DNA of 5,541 nucleotides, taken from the NCBI GenBank assembly GCA_035272265.1, contig DATEQV010000013.1, positions 1-5,541 on the forward strand, written 5' to 3'. The stretch's first letter is position 1; each line of letters starts with the position of its first letter. A program made the translations under genes and the position numbers. Shown here one piece after another: positions 1-5,435 of this stretch. The stretch comes from Acidisphaera sp035272265. Lineage in GTDB: Bacteria > Pseudomonadota > Alphaproteobacteria > Acetobacterales > Acetobacteraceae. A model generated the notes under the pieces. That model saw only the letters and a program-made list of their open reading frames with translations, searched no databases and had not been told where the DNA came from.

Positions 1-1
1 C

Positions 2-889
2 ACGCTGGAGCCCTGCGCCCACTGGGGCGAGACCCCGCCCTGTGCAAACGCGCTGGTGGACGCCGGCATCGCCCGCGTCGTGATCGGCGCCGGCGACCCC
101 GACGCGCGGGTCAACGGGCAAGGGATCGGGCGTCTGCTGGACGCGGGCGTCGAGGTCGCCACCCGCGTGCTGGAGACGGAGGCGAAGGACGTCGGTGCCG
201 GCTTCCTGACGCGCATGACCGCCGGCCGGCCGCTGGTGACGCTGAAGCTGGCCAGCACGCTCGACGGCCGGATCGCGACCGCCAGCGGCGACAGCCACTG
301 GATCACCGCCGAGCCGGCCCGCCGCATGGCGCACGCGCTGCGCGGGCGGCACGACGCGGTCATGGTGGGCGTGGGCACGGTGCTTGCCGACGACCCCGAC
401 CTGCGTTGCCGCATCGACGGCTACCGCGAGCGCCCGGTCGTGCGAATCGTCGCTGACAGCCACTTGCGTACGCCGCTCACGGCCCGTGTCGTCGCCACCG
501 CCGGCGAGGCCCCGACCTGGATCCTGCATCGCGAAGGCGTCGACCACGCCCGCCGCGAGGCGTTCGAGGCGACGGGCGTGGAGCTTATCTCCGTCGCCGG
601 GACGCCGCTCGGCCTCGAGCTGTCCGACGCCTTGAACGCGCTCGGCGAAGCCGGCCTGACCCGCGTCATGGTCGAAGGCGGCGCGCAGCTCGCTGCCGCG
701 TTCTTGCGCGACGGCCTAGTCGATCGCATCGCCTGGTTCCATGCGCCCTCGATCATCGGCGGCGACGGCGTGCCGGCTGCGGCCGCGTTCGACATCGAGG
801 AGCCGTCGGCCGCGCCGCGCTTCGTCCGCCGCTCCATTCGCCCGGTCGGCGACGACGTGCTGACGGAACTCGCCGCAGGGGCCGCCTGA
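2..889 (+). CDS. ribD: Riboflavin biosynthesis deaminase/reductase RibD, 5'-truncated by the window edge
   Basis: RibD carries out two consecutive cytosolic riboflavin steps: deamination of the diaminopyrimidine formed from GTP, then NADPH-dependent reduction of its ribosyl side chain. The 295 visible residues begin inside the deaminase domain at TLEPCAHWGETPPC, with zinc-ligand cysteines at visible residues 5 and 14. The HAE motif bearing the catalytic Glu must lie upstream; by comparison with E. coli RibD (zinc Cys near 75), about 70 residues are missing. The reductase domain runs from about residue 77 to the end: LKLASTLDGRIA (81-92), SHWIT (98-102), VGVGTVLADDPDL (122-134) and VEGGAQLAAAFLRDGLVD (224-241). 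The frame is open from base 2. The stop TGA shares its last base with the ribE ATG (TGATG), so the two are probably translationally coupled. The truncation is only the window edge; nothing indicates a broken gene. Confidence 0.95.
   Translation, partial: TLEPCAHWGETPPCANALVDAGIARVVIGAGDPDARVNGQGIGRLLDAGVEVATRVLETEAKDVGAGFLTRMTAGRPLVTLKLASTLDGRIATASGDSHWITAEPARRMAHALRGRHDAVMVGVGTVLADDPDLRCRIDGYRERPVVRIVADSHLRTPLTARVVATAGEAPTWILHREGVDHARREAFEATGVELISVAGTPLGLELSDALNALGEAGLTRVMVEGGAQLAAAFLRDGLVDRIAWFHAPSIIGGDGVPAAAAFDIEEPSAAPRFVRRSIRPVGDDVLTELAAGAA
877..881 (+). promoter_or_regulatory. Shine-Dalgarno sequence for ribE
   Basis: AGGGG lies 7 bases before the ribE ATG, inside the last codons of ribD. 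It supports initiation at 889 in addition to any coupling through the TGATG overlap. Confidence 0.5.
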
Positions 890-1491
890 TGTTCACCGGC
901 CTGATCAGCGCTCTTGGCACCATCCGCGCCATCCGCCCCATCGGCCAGGACCGCGACATGCGCCTGACCATCGCGGCACCCTGGCCCGATGTCGCCGCCA
1001 TCCCGGTCGGCGCCTCGATCGCCTGTTCCGGCTGCTGCCTGACCACCGTCGCCGTCGGCGCGGACACGTTCGACGTCGAGGTCTCTGCCGAGACGCTCGC
1101 CCGCACCACGCTCGGACGCTGGCGCGAAGGGACGCGAGTGAACCTGGAGCGCAGCCTGCGGCTCGGCGACGAGCTGGGCGGCCACCTGGTGTCCGGCCAC
1201 GTCGACGGCGTGGGCGAAGCGGTGTCGGTGGCGCCGGAGAACGGCTCGCACCGCTGGGTGTTCCGCGTGCCCGTCGACCTCGCGCGATTCATCGCGGTGA
1301 AGGGCAGCATCGCGGTCGACGGCGTGTCGCTGACCGTCAACGAAGTCGGACGCGACAGCTTCGGGGTGAACATCATCCCGCACACCGCCGAGGTCACCGG
1401 CTTCTCCGTCCTGCGCCCCGGTGATGCGGTGAACATCGAGATCGACATGCTGGCGCGCTACGTCGCGCGGCTCGCGGAGACCCGCCTATGA
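889..1491 (+). CDS. ribE: Riboflavin synthase, alpha chain
   Basis: Riboflavin synthase (called ribC in some alphaproteobacteria) performs the last pathway step: dismutation of two 6,7-dimethyl-8-ribityllumazine molecules to riboflavin and the pyrimidine re-used by RibH. The 200-residue length is normal. The N-terminus MFTGLI is the family signature and fixes the start. Two tandem lumazine-binding barrels are visible. Barrel 1 (about 1-98) has GASIACSGCCLTTV at 41-54, including the Cys-Cys pair. Barrel 2 (about 99-190) has GGHLVSGHVDGVGEA at 97-111, with His104 matching the conserved active-site histidine, and KGSIAVDGVSLTVNEV at 138-153, with Ser147 in the place of the catalytic serine. The C-terminal helix DMLARYVARL (186-195) matches the trimerisation segment. 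The start overlaps the ribD stop by one base, and the end overlaps ribBA by four (ATGA). Confidence 0.96.
   Translation: MFTGLISALGTIRAIRPIGQDRDMRLTIAAPWPDVAAIPVGASIACSGCCLTTVAVGADTFDVEVSAETLARTTLGRWREGTRVNLERSLRLGDELGGHLVSGHVDGVGEAVSVAPENGSHRWVFRVPVDLARFIAVKGSIAVDGVSLTVNEVGRDSFGVNIIPHTAEVTGFSVLRPGDAVNIEIDMLARYVARLAETRL
1476..1479 (+). promoter_or_regulatory. Shine-Dalgarno sequence for ribBA
   Basis: GGAG sits 8 bases before the ribBA ATG, within the ribE 3' end. This spacing supports the start at 1488 over the internal Met codons. Confidence 0.5.
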
Positions 1492-2609
1492 CCGCCCACT
1501 TCAAGCAGGCCGACCTGTCGGACTACCTCGCGTCGGCCGACGAGCTGATCGAGGAAGCCCGCAACGGCCGCATGTTCATCCTGGTCGACGACGAGGACCG
1601 CGAGAACGAGGGCGACCTCGTGATCCTCGCGCAGTTCGCCACGCCCGAGGCGGTGAACTTCATGGCCCGCCATGCGCGCGGCCTGATCTGCCTCGCGATG
1701 ACGCGGCAGCGCGTCGAACAGCTCGGCCTGTCGCTGATGAGCCAGTCGAACGGCAGCCGCCACCAGACGGCGTTCACCGTCTCGATCGAGGCGGCCGAAG
1801 GAGTCACCACGGGCATCTCCGCGCACGACCGCGCTCATACGATCGCGGTCGCGATCAACCCCGAAAGCGGTGCGGCGAACATCGTCACCCCCGGCCACGT
1901 CTTTCCGCTGATGGCGCGCGAGGGCGGCACCCTGGTTCGCGCAGGGCATACCGAGGCGGCGGTGGACATCTCGCGTCTTGCCGGCCTCAACCCGTCCGGC
2001 GTGATCTGCGAGATCATGAACGACGACGGCACGATGGCTCGGCTGCCGGACCTCGTCGCCTTCGCGCAGCGCCACAACCTCAAGCTCGGCACTATCGCCG
2101 ACCTGATCGCCTACCGCCGCCGCACCGAGCGTCTCGTGCGGCGCGTCGAGGAGGGGCGGATCGACCACGTCGCCGGCGGCGCGTGGCACGTGATCGTCTA
2201 TGCGAACACCGTCGAGTACGGCGAGCATCTCGCGCTGGTGAAGGGCGACCTGACCGATCCCGCGCCCGCCCTGATCCGCATGCATGCGGTCGACATGCTC
2301 GACGACATGACCGGCGGGCCGCACTGGATCAGCCTGCACACCGCGATGCACCAGATCGCCAGGGAAGGCCGCGGCGCCGTGGTGCTGATCCGCGACCCGC
2401 GCCCGAACGCGCTGAGCGACCGGCTGCGGCGGATGACCAGCGCGGAACGCCGCACGCCCGAGTTGCGCGACTACGGCATCGGTGCGCAGATCCTGCTCGA
2501 CCTCGGCGTGCGCGACATGATCCTGCTGTCCAACACCAAGCGTATCATCGTCGGGCTGGAGGGCTACGGCCTGAACATAGTCGAGCAGCGCGCAGTGGAC
2601 GAGCCATGA
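1488..2609 (+). CDS. ribBA: 3,4-dihydroxy-2-butanone 4-phosphate synthase with a degenerate GTP cyclohydrolase II-like C-terminal domain
   Basis: The N-terminal half (about 14-212) is DHBP synthase, which converts ribulose 5-phosphate to the four-carbon unit used by RibH, with formate released. Its key motifs are intact: DDEDRENEGD at 34-43 (Glu39 in the place of the metal-binding Glu), TTGISAHDRA at 107-116, RAGHTEA at 151-157 (His154 as metal ligand) and GVICEIMNDDGTMAR at 171-185. The C-terminal half (about 218-373) has the GTP cyclohydrolase II fold, with RDYGIGAQILLDLGVRD (327-343), LLSNTK (346-351) and GLEGYGLNIVE (356-366). However, it contains no cysteine at all, so the three zinc ligands are missing, and the usual RQEGRGIGL motif is replaced by RDPRPNALS (302-310). 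Such RibBA hybrids with an inactive second domain are known in proteobacteria, so only the RibB activity is predicted. The start overlaps the ribE stop by four bases. Confidence 0.95.
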   Translation: MTAHFKQADLSDYLASADELIEEARNGRMFILVDDEDRENEGDLVILAQFATPEAVNFMARHARGLICLAMTRQRVEQLGLSLMSQSNGSRHQTAFTVSIEAAEGVTTGISAHDRAHTIAVAINPESGAANIVTPGHVFPLMAREGGTLVRAGHTEAAVDISRLAGLNPSGVICEIMNDDGTMARLPDLVAFAQRHNLKLGTIADLIAYRRRTERLVRRVEEGRIDHVAGGAWHVIVYANTVEYGEHLALVKGDLTDPAPALIRMHAVDMLDDMTGGPHWISLHTAMHQIAREGRGAVVLIRDPRPNALSDRLRRMTSAERRTPELRDYGIGAQILLDLGVRDMILLSNTKRIIVGLEGYGLNIVEQRAVDEP

Positions 2610-2627
2610 GCACCCCATGAGCACCGA
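2606..2627 (+). repeat. Tandem 11-base near-repeat creating a four-codon mini-ORF at the ribBA/ribH junction
   Basis: ATGAGCACC occurs at 2606-2614 and again at 2617-2625, a period of 11 bases. The first ATG overlaps the ribBA stop (ATGA) and opens the mini-ORF Met-Ser-Thr-Pro-stop (2606-2620). The stop of that mini-ORF in turn overlaps the ribH ATG (ATGA, 2617-2620). Copy 2 encodes the real ribH N-terminus, MSTE. The only SD-like stretch, GGACGAG at 2597-2603, is nearer the first ATG. A simple explanation is an 11-base duplication of an ancestral ribH start that directly overlapped ribBA. Whether the mini-ORF is translated is not known. Confidence 0.7.
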
Positions 2628-3099
2628 GGACGCACCGCTTCCCGCCGCCCCGCTCGTGCCGGGCGGACCGCCGCATATCCTGATCGTGCGCGCGCCGTAC
2701 TACCGCACGATCACCGAGGATCTGTCGGCGGGTGCGGCCGCTCTGCTGGACAAGGCGGGCGCGACGTATGAAACCGTCGATGTCGGCGGCGCCTTGGAGC
2801 TGCCGCAGGCGATCCGCTTCGCCGTGCGCGGCAATCGCCGGTTCGACGGCTACATCGCGCTTGGTTGCGTGGTGAAGGGCGAGACCGATCACTACGAACA
2901 TGTGTGCAGGGAGACCATGTCCGGCCTGATGCGCGTGGCACTGCAGTACGGCCTTGCCGTCGGCAACGGGCTGCTTACCGTCGCGACACCCGAGCAGGCG
3001 ATCGCCCGCACCCGTCCGGGCGGCTACAACAAGGGGGCGGAGGCGGCAGCCGCCGTCCTGCTGAGCATCGCCGCGGGCCGCAGCCTCGGCGGGCTTTGA
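2617..3099 (+). CDS. ribH: 6,7-dimethyl-8-ribityllumazine synthase
   Basis: RibH condenses the RibB product with the pyrimidine made by RibD and a phosphatase to form the lumazine that RibE consumes. The 160-residue length is normal for the family. Visible motifs are: RAPYYRTITEDL at 25-36, the N-terminal substrate-binding loop with an aromatic residue; GALELPQA at 58-65; ALGCVVKGETDHYEHVCRE at 81-99, with His92 as the conserved catalytic histidine; GNGLLTV at 116-122; and YNKGAEAA at 137-144, carrying the phosphate-contacting NKG. The first ~19 residues are a Pro/Ala-rich extension before the core. ATG 2617 is the only reading-frame start that precedes the first strand. No good Shine-Dalgarno lies at proper spacing, so translation may depend on coupling to the upstream mini-ORF. 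The stop overlaps nusB by one base (TGATG). Confidence 0.95.
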   Translation: MSTEDAPLPAAPLVPGGPPHILIVRAPYYRTITEDLSAGAAALLDKAGATYETVDVGGALELPQAIRFAVRGNRRFDGYIALGCVVKGETDHYEHVCRETMSGLMRVALQYGLAVGNGLLTVATPEQAIARTRPGGYNKGAEAAAAVLLSIAAGRSLGGL

Positions 3100-3614
3100 T
3101 GGGGCGTCTTCCAAGACCGCGACCGCGCACCGCCAGTCGTGTCGCCGCCGTCCAGGCCCTGTTCCAGAGCGAGCAGACGGGCGAGAGCGCCGAGACGGTG
3201 ATCGATCAGTTCGTCCGCCATCGGCTCGGCGCGCTGCCCGATGCGACCGACGACGAGGAGGGTTATGCCGAGGGCCGCGTGCCGCACGCGCGCGTCACGC
3301 TGTTCGGGCAGATCGTGCGTCAGGCGGTGCAGTCGCAGGACGTGATCGACCGGTCGCTGATGGAAAGCCTGCCGCGCGAGTGGCCGCTCGCCCGTCTTGA
3401 TCCGGTGCTGCGCGCGGTGCTGCGCGCGGGCTGCGCGGAGCTGACGATGCCGGACGGACCGCCCGCCAAGGTGGTGATCAACGAATACGTCGACGTCGCC
3501 CGCGGCTTTTTCATCGGCGACGAGCCGCGCATGGCGAACGGCGTGCTGGACAAGCTGGCGCACCGCCTGCGCGCGGCGGAGTTCGAAGCGTCCGATCAAG
3601 GCGGCGCCCGGTAG
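3099..3614 (+). CDS. nusB: Transcription antitermination factor NusB
   Basis: NusB binds boxA RNA together with NusE (ribosomal protein S10) and helps RNA polymerase read through rRNA operons. The 171-residue product has the all-helical family pattern. The basic N-terminal helix RTASRVAAVQALFQSEQ (10-26) corresponds to the RNA-binding Arg-rich segment. The core follows as WPLARLDPVLRAVLRAGCAEL (95-115), then KVVINEYVDVARGFF (124-138) and MANGVLDKLAHRLR (145-158), the characteristic C-terminal signature. The frame stays open upstream to 2865, but that part lies within ribH and has no NusB similarity. ATG 3099, overlapping the ribH stop as TGATG, is therefore chosen. Linkage of nusB directly behind ribH is very common in bacteria. 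Its last 19 bases overlap the 3' end of the opposite-strand gene. Confidence 0.95.
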   Translation: MGRLPRPRPRTASRVAAVQALFQSEQTGESAETVIDQFVRHRLGALPDATDDEEGYAEGRVPHARVTLFGQIVRQAVQSQDVIDRSLMESLPREWPLARLDPVLRAVLRAGCAELTMPDGPPAKVVINEYVDVARGFFIGDEPRMANGVLDKLAHRLRAAEFEASDQGGAR

Positions 3615-4159
3615 AGTCGGAAGGCGCGATGCGCCGGCACCCCCGGCGCGCACGCGACGGGTGATGTCAGAATATAGATCGGCTGCGTGCTGTCTCGCTG
3701 GTAGCCGACGGACAACGCGCGCTGCGCGTCTTCCTGGTCGGTCGCATAGAAGTGATCGCCGATGCGCGGGTTCCAGAAGCGCATCAGCAAGGCGACGTCG
3801 TCCGACGGAACATGCTGCGGATGCGGCGTGGTGAACACGAACATCAGCGGATGCTGCGCCGTTTCGTCCACGTAGTCTGCGCCGAGCGCATTGCGCACGT
3901 CGGTCGCGTCGGTGGCGTAGAAGTGATCGCCGAGACGGGGATTGTAGAAGCGGTGCAGCAGCTCCGTATCGCCGACCTGCTCCTCGCACACCCAGAACGG
4001 GTCGATGTCGCTCTCGTCGCGCCAGCCGTCGGCAAGTGCGCGGTCGCGTTCGGCCCGCTCGATCGTGTAGAAGTGGTTGCCCCACGATCCGGGAGATGCG
4101 CCGGCCGGCGCGTTGACGATCAGGGTGAGCACGAGGATCGACACGGCGATGCGGGTCAT
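3596..4159 (-). CDS. Small secreted protein with three DUF5648-like repeats
   Basis: Function is unknown. The 187-residue product starts with a signal peptide: MTR, a hydrophobic core IAVSILVLTLIV (4-15), then APAGA with a likely signal peptidase I cut after Ala21. The mature part has three repeats recognised as DUF5648-type: GNHFYTIERAERDRALADGW (27-46); RFYNPRLGDHFYATDATDV (70-88); and RFWNPRIGDHFYATDQEDA (127-145). Repeats 2 and 3 are 57 residues apart. The end, AFRLYR (179-184), resembles the first strand of a repeat, while repeat 1 lacks that strand, so the chain may close on itself. Cys58 and Cys170 could form a disulfide in the periplasm or outside. ATG 4159 is chosen because the signal peptide begins there; the open frame continues to 4357 but is antisense to thiL. 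The repeat pattern argues that this is a real gene rather than a shadow. It lies antisense between nusB and thiL, and no convincing Shine-Dalgarno is seen. The family call is from memory of the motif. Confidence 0.8.
   Translation of the reverse strand: MTRIAVSILVLTLIVNAPAGASPGSWGNHFYTIERAERDRALADGWRDESDIDPFWVCEEQVGDTELLHRFYNPRLGDHFYATDATDVRNALGADYVDETAQHPLMFVFTTPHPQHVPSDDVALLMRFWNPRIGDHFYATDQEDAQRALSVGYQRDSTQPIYILTSPVACAPGVPAHRAFRLYRAPP
3631..3649. other. Strong GC hairpin just after nusB, without a T-tract
   Basis: GCGCCGG (3631-3637) and CCGGCGC (3643-3649) form a perfect 7-base stem around a 5-base loop, 16 bases after the nusB stop. An alternative 5-base stem, GGCGC/GCGCC (3623-3635), uses the same left arm, so the two cannot form together. 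No run of T follows on either strand, so this is not a standard intrinsic terminator. It also lies within the codons of the minus-strand gene, and GC-rich coding DNA often forms such stems by chance. It might pause or partly terminate transcription leaving nusB, or protect the nusB mRNA end. Confidence 0.3.
3738..3960 (-). repeat. Internal DNA repeat encoding DUF5648 units 2 and 3
   Basis: Bases 3738-3789 and 3909-3960 match at most positions, with an identical 16-base core TAGAAGTGATCGCCGA at 3747-3762 and 3918-3933. The offset of 171 bases is exactly 57 codons, so these are the coding repeats for GDHFYATD and its flanks. A third, more diverged copy of the core occurs near 4068-4081. The close match suggests duplication within the gene or conversion between units. 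Confidence 0.75.
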
Positions 4160-4168
4160 GGCGCGCTG

Positions 4169-5143
4169 ATGGACCGGGCAGCGGACGCAGGCAACGCTGT
4201 CGGGCGCTTGCCGGTCGAATTCGATCGCATCGCGCGATATTTTGCACCGCTCGCCGGGCCGGGCGGTCTCGGCCTGCTCGACGACGCAGCCGTGCTGATG
4301 CCGCCGCCAGGTCGCGAACTGGTGCTGTCGGCCGACGCGATGGTTGGCGGCGTGCATTTCCTCGTCGACGATCCGCCCGCTCTGGTCGCGCGCAAGCTGC
4401 TGCGGGTGAACCTGTCGGACCTGGCGGCGAAGGGCGCGGATCCGCTCGGCTACCTGCTGACGGTCTCGGTCCCGCGCGAGACGACCGATGAGTGGTTCGC
4501 GGAGTTCACCGCCGGGCTCGCGCAGGATCAGGCGGCGTTTGGTATCGCGCTGCTCGGCGGCGACAGCACGTCCACAGCGGGCCCCGTGTCATTGTCGCTG
4601 ACGATCATCGGCCATGTGGCGCCCGGCACGATGGTCCGGCGCGACGGCGCGCGGCCCGGCGACGGGCTGTGGGTGACGGGCACCATCGGCGATGGCGGCC
4701 TCGGCCTGCTCGCCGCGCGCGGCGAGATTCCCGATCCGACGGGGTATCTGGCCGGCCGCTACCGGCTGCCGGAGCCGCGTCTCGGCTTGGTAGACACGAC
4801 GTTCGTCCATGCAGCGGTGGACGTCTCGGACGGCTTCATCCAGGACGCCGGGCACATCTGTCGCGCGAGCGGCGTCGGGCTGACGATCGATACCGACGCG
4901 CTGCCGCTGTCCGCCGCTGCGCTTGCCGCACCGCCGGACTCGGTGCGGGCGATGATCGCGGCAGGCGACGATTACGAGCTGCTGATGGCCGTTCCGGACG
5001 CGACGGTCGAGGTGCTGCAAGGCCGCGCGGCAACGCTCGGCATTCCGTTGACCCGCATCGGCACGTTCACGACGGAACAGCCCGGCACGGTCCGGATGAT
5101 CGGCGACCGCGGGGCGGACAACAGTGGCTGGAGCCATTTCTAG
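4169..5143 (+). CDS. thiL: Thiamine-monophosphate kinase
   Basis: ThiL phosphorylates thiamine monophosphate with ATP to give thiamine diphosphate, the active cofactor. The 324-residue length and motif order fit the family (PurM/HypE-type fold). They are EFDRIARYFAPLAGPGGLGLLDDAAVL (17-43), with the metal-binding DDA; SADAMVGGVHF (54-64); RVNLSDLAAKGADP (79-92); LLGGDSTST (128-136); VRRDGARPGDGLWVTGTIGD (156-175); VDVSDGFIQDAGHICRASGVG (217-237); and AGDDYELLMAV (265-275). The usual LGxGDDAA reads GLLDDAA here, a mild change. ATG 4169 is preferred; TTG 4208, giving a start just before PVEFDRIARYF, is a real alternative because family similarity begins there. Neither has a good Shine-Dalgarno. 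The frame runs upstream to 3752, but that part is antisense to the secreted-protein gene and is rejected. thiL commonly follows nusB, so the 554-base gap is unusual. Confidence 0.93.
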   Translation: MDRAADAGNAVGRLPVEFDRIARYFAPLAGPGGLGLLDDAAVLMPPPGRELVLSADAMVGGVHFLVDDPPALVARKLLRVNLSDLAAKGADPLGYLLTVSVPRETTDEWFAEFTAGLAQDQAAFGIALLGGDSTSTAGPVSLSLTIIGHVAPGTMVRRDGARPGDGLWVTGTIGDGGLGLLAARGEIPDPTGYLAGRYRLPEPRLGLVDTTFVHAAVDVSDGFIQDAGHICRASGVGLTIDTDALPLSAAALAAPPDSVRAMIAAGDDYELLMAVPDATVEVLQGRAATLGIPLTRIGTFTTEQPGTVRMIGDRGADNSGWSHF

Positions 5144-5150
5144 TCGGCAC

Positions 5151-5435
5151 ATGGACGACGATTGCGACTTTCGACTCGCCGACGCCGCGGACGAACCTGC
5201 CGTGGTGACACTGACGACGGCCGCCTACGCGCCGTACACGCGCGAGTTCGGTGCGTCTCCGTTGCCGGTGACCGAGGATTACGCGCCTCGCATCGCCGCG
5301 GGCGGTGTCTGGCTGTTGGAGCCGGCCGGCGTGACGGTCGGCCTGTTGGTGCTGGAGCGCCATCTCGACCATCTGCTGATCTATAGCGTCGCGGTCTCGC
5401 CTGAGAGGCTGAAAATGTATCGGCCGTTGAGGTGA
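5151..5435 (+). pseudogene. GNAT-family N-acetyltransferase, 3'-disrupted
   Basis: Residues 1-85 look like the N-terminal half of a small GNAT acetyltransferase: FRLADAADEPAVVTLTTAAY (7-26), YAPRIAAGGVWLLEPAG (44-60), VGLLVLERHLDHLLIYSVAVSPE (63-85). In intact relatives the SVAVSPE strand is followed at once by the acetyl-CoA pyrophosphate loop (R/Q-x-x-G-x-G/A) and about 60 more residues. Here it is followed by only nine residues, RLKMYRPLR, and a stop, and no G-rich loop appears in any frame downstream. This is replacement of sequence rather than a simple frameshift. Without the cofactor loop the 94-residue product is unlikely to be active. ATG 5151, 7 bases after the thiL stop, is chosen over GTG 5124, which would run into thiL. 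The substrate cannot be told. The gene was probably the last member of the operon. Confidence 0.8.

Noticed and set aside
421..1383. Long minus-strand open frame antisense to ribD/ribE
   Set aside because: Low-complexity, Arg/Ala/Asp-rich translation with no family motif, opposite two clearly real genes; a normal by-product of GC-rich codon usage.
1458..2624. 388-codon minus-strand open frame antisense to ribBA
   Set aside because: It mirrors ribBA almost exactly, has His/Val/Ala/Arg-rich composition and no recognisable domain; the plus-strand gene has intact motifs.
2865..3098. N-terminal extension of nusB
   Set aside because: It lies wholly within ribH in another frame and has no NusB similarity; the TGATG start at 3099 fits the family.
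4113..4141. Possible sigma-70-type promoter for thiL (TTGACG, 17-base gap, GATCGA)
   Set aside because: The -35 is reasonable but the -10 matches poorly and the bases are constrained by signal-peptide codons; too weak to annotate.
3752..4168. N-terminal extension of thiL in the same open frame
   Set aside because: Those 139 codons have no ThiL similarity and are antisense to the repeat protein; family similarity begins only near codon 4217.
4237..4246. AT-rich patch GATATTTTGC as a -10 region for the minus-strand gene
   Set aside because: It encodes the conserved RYFA of ThiL and has no matching -35 at proper spacing.
3024..4247. 407-codon minus-strand open frame across nusB and the secreted-protein gene
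   Set aside because: Arg-rich translation in a different frame from the DUF5648-like gene; the repeats and signal peptide are in the other frame.
5124..5150. GTG 5124 as the GNAT start
   Set aside because: It would overlap the thiL C-terminal codons and add residues with no family similarity; ATG 5151 sits just before the GNAT core.
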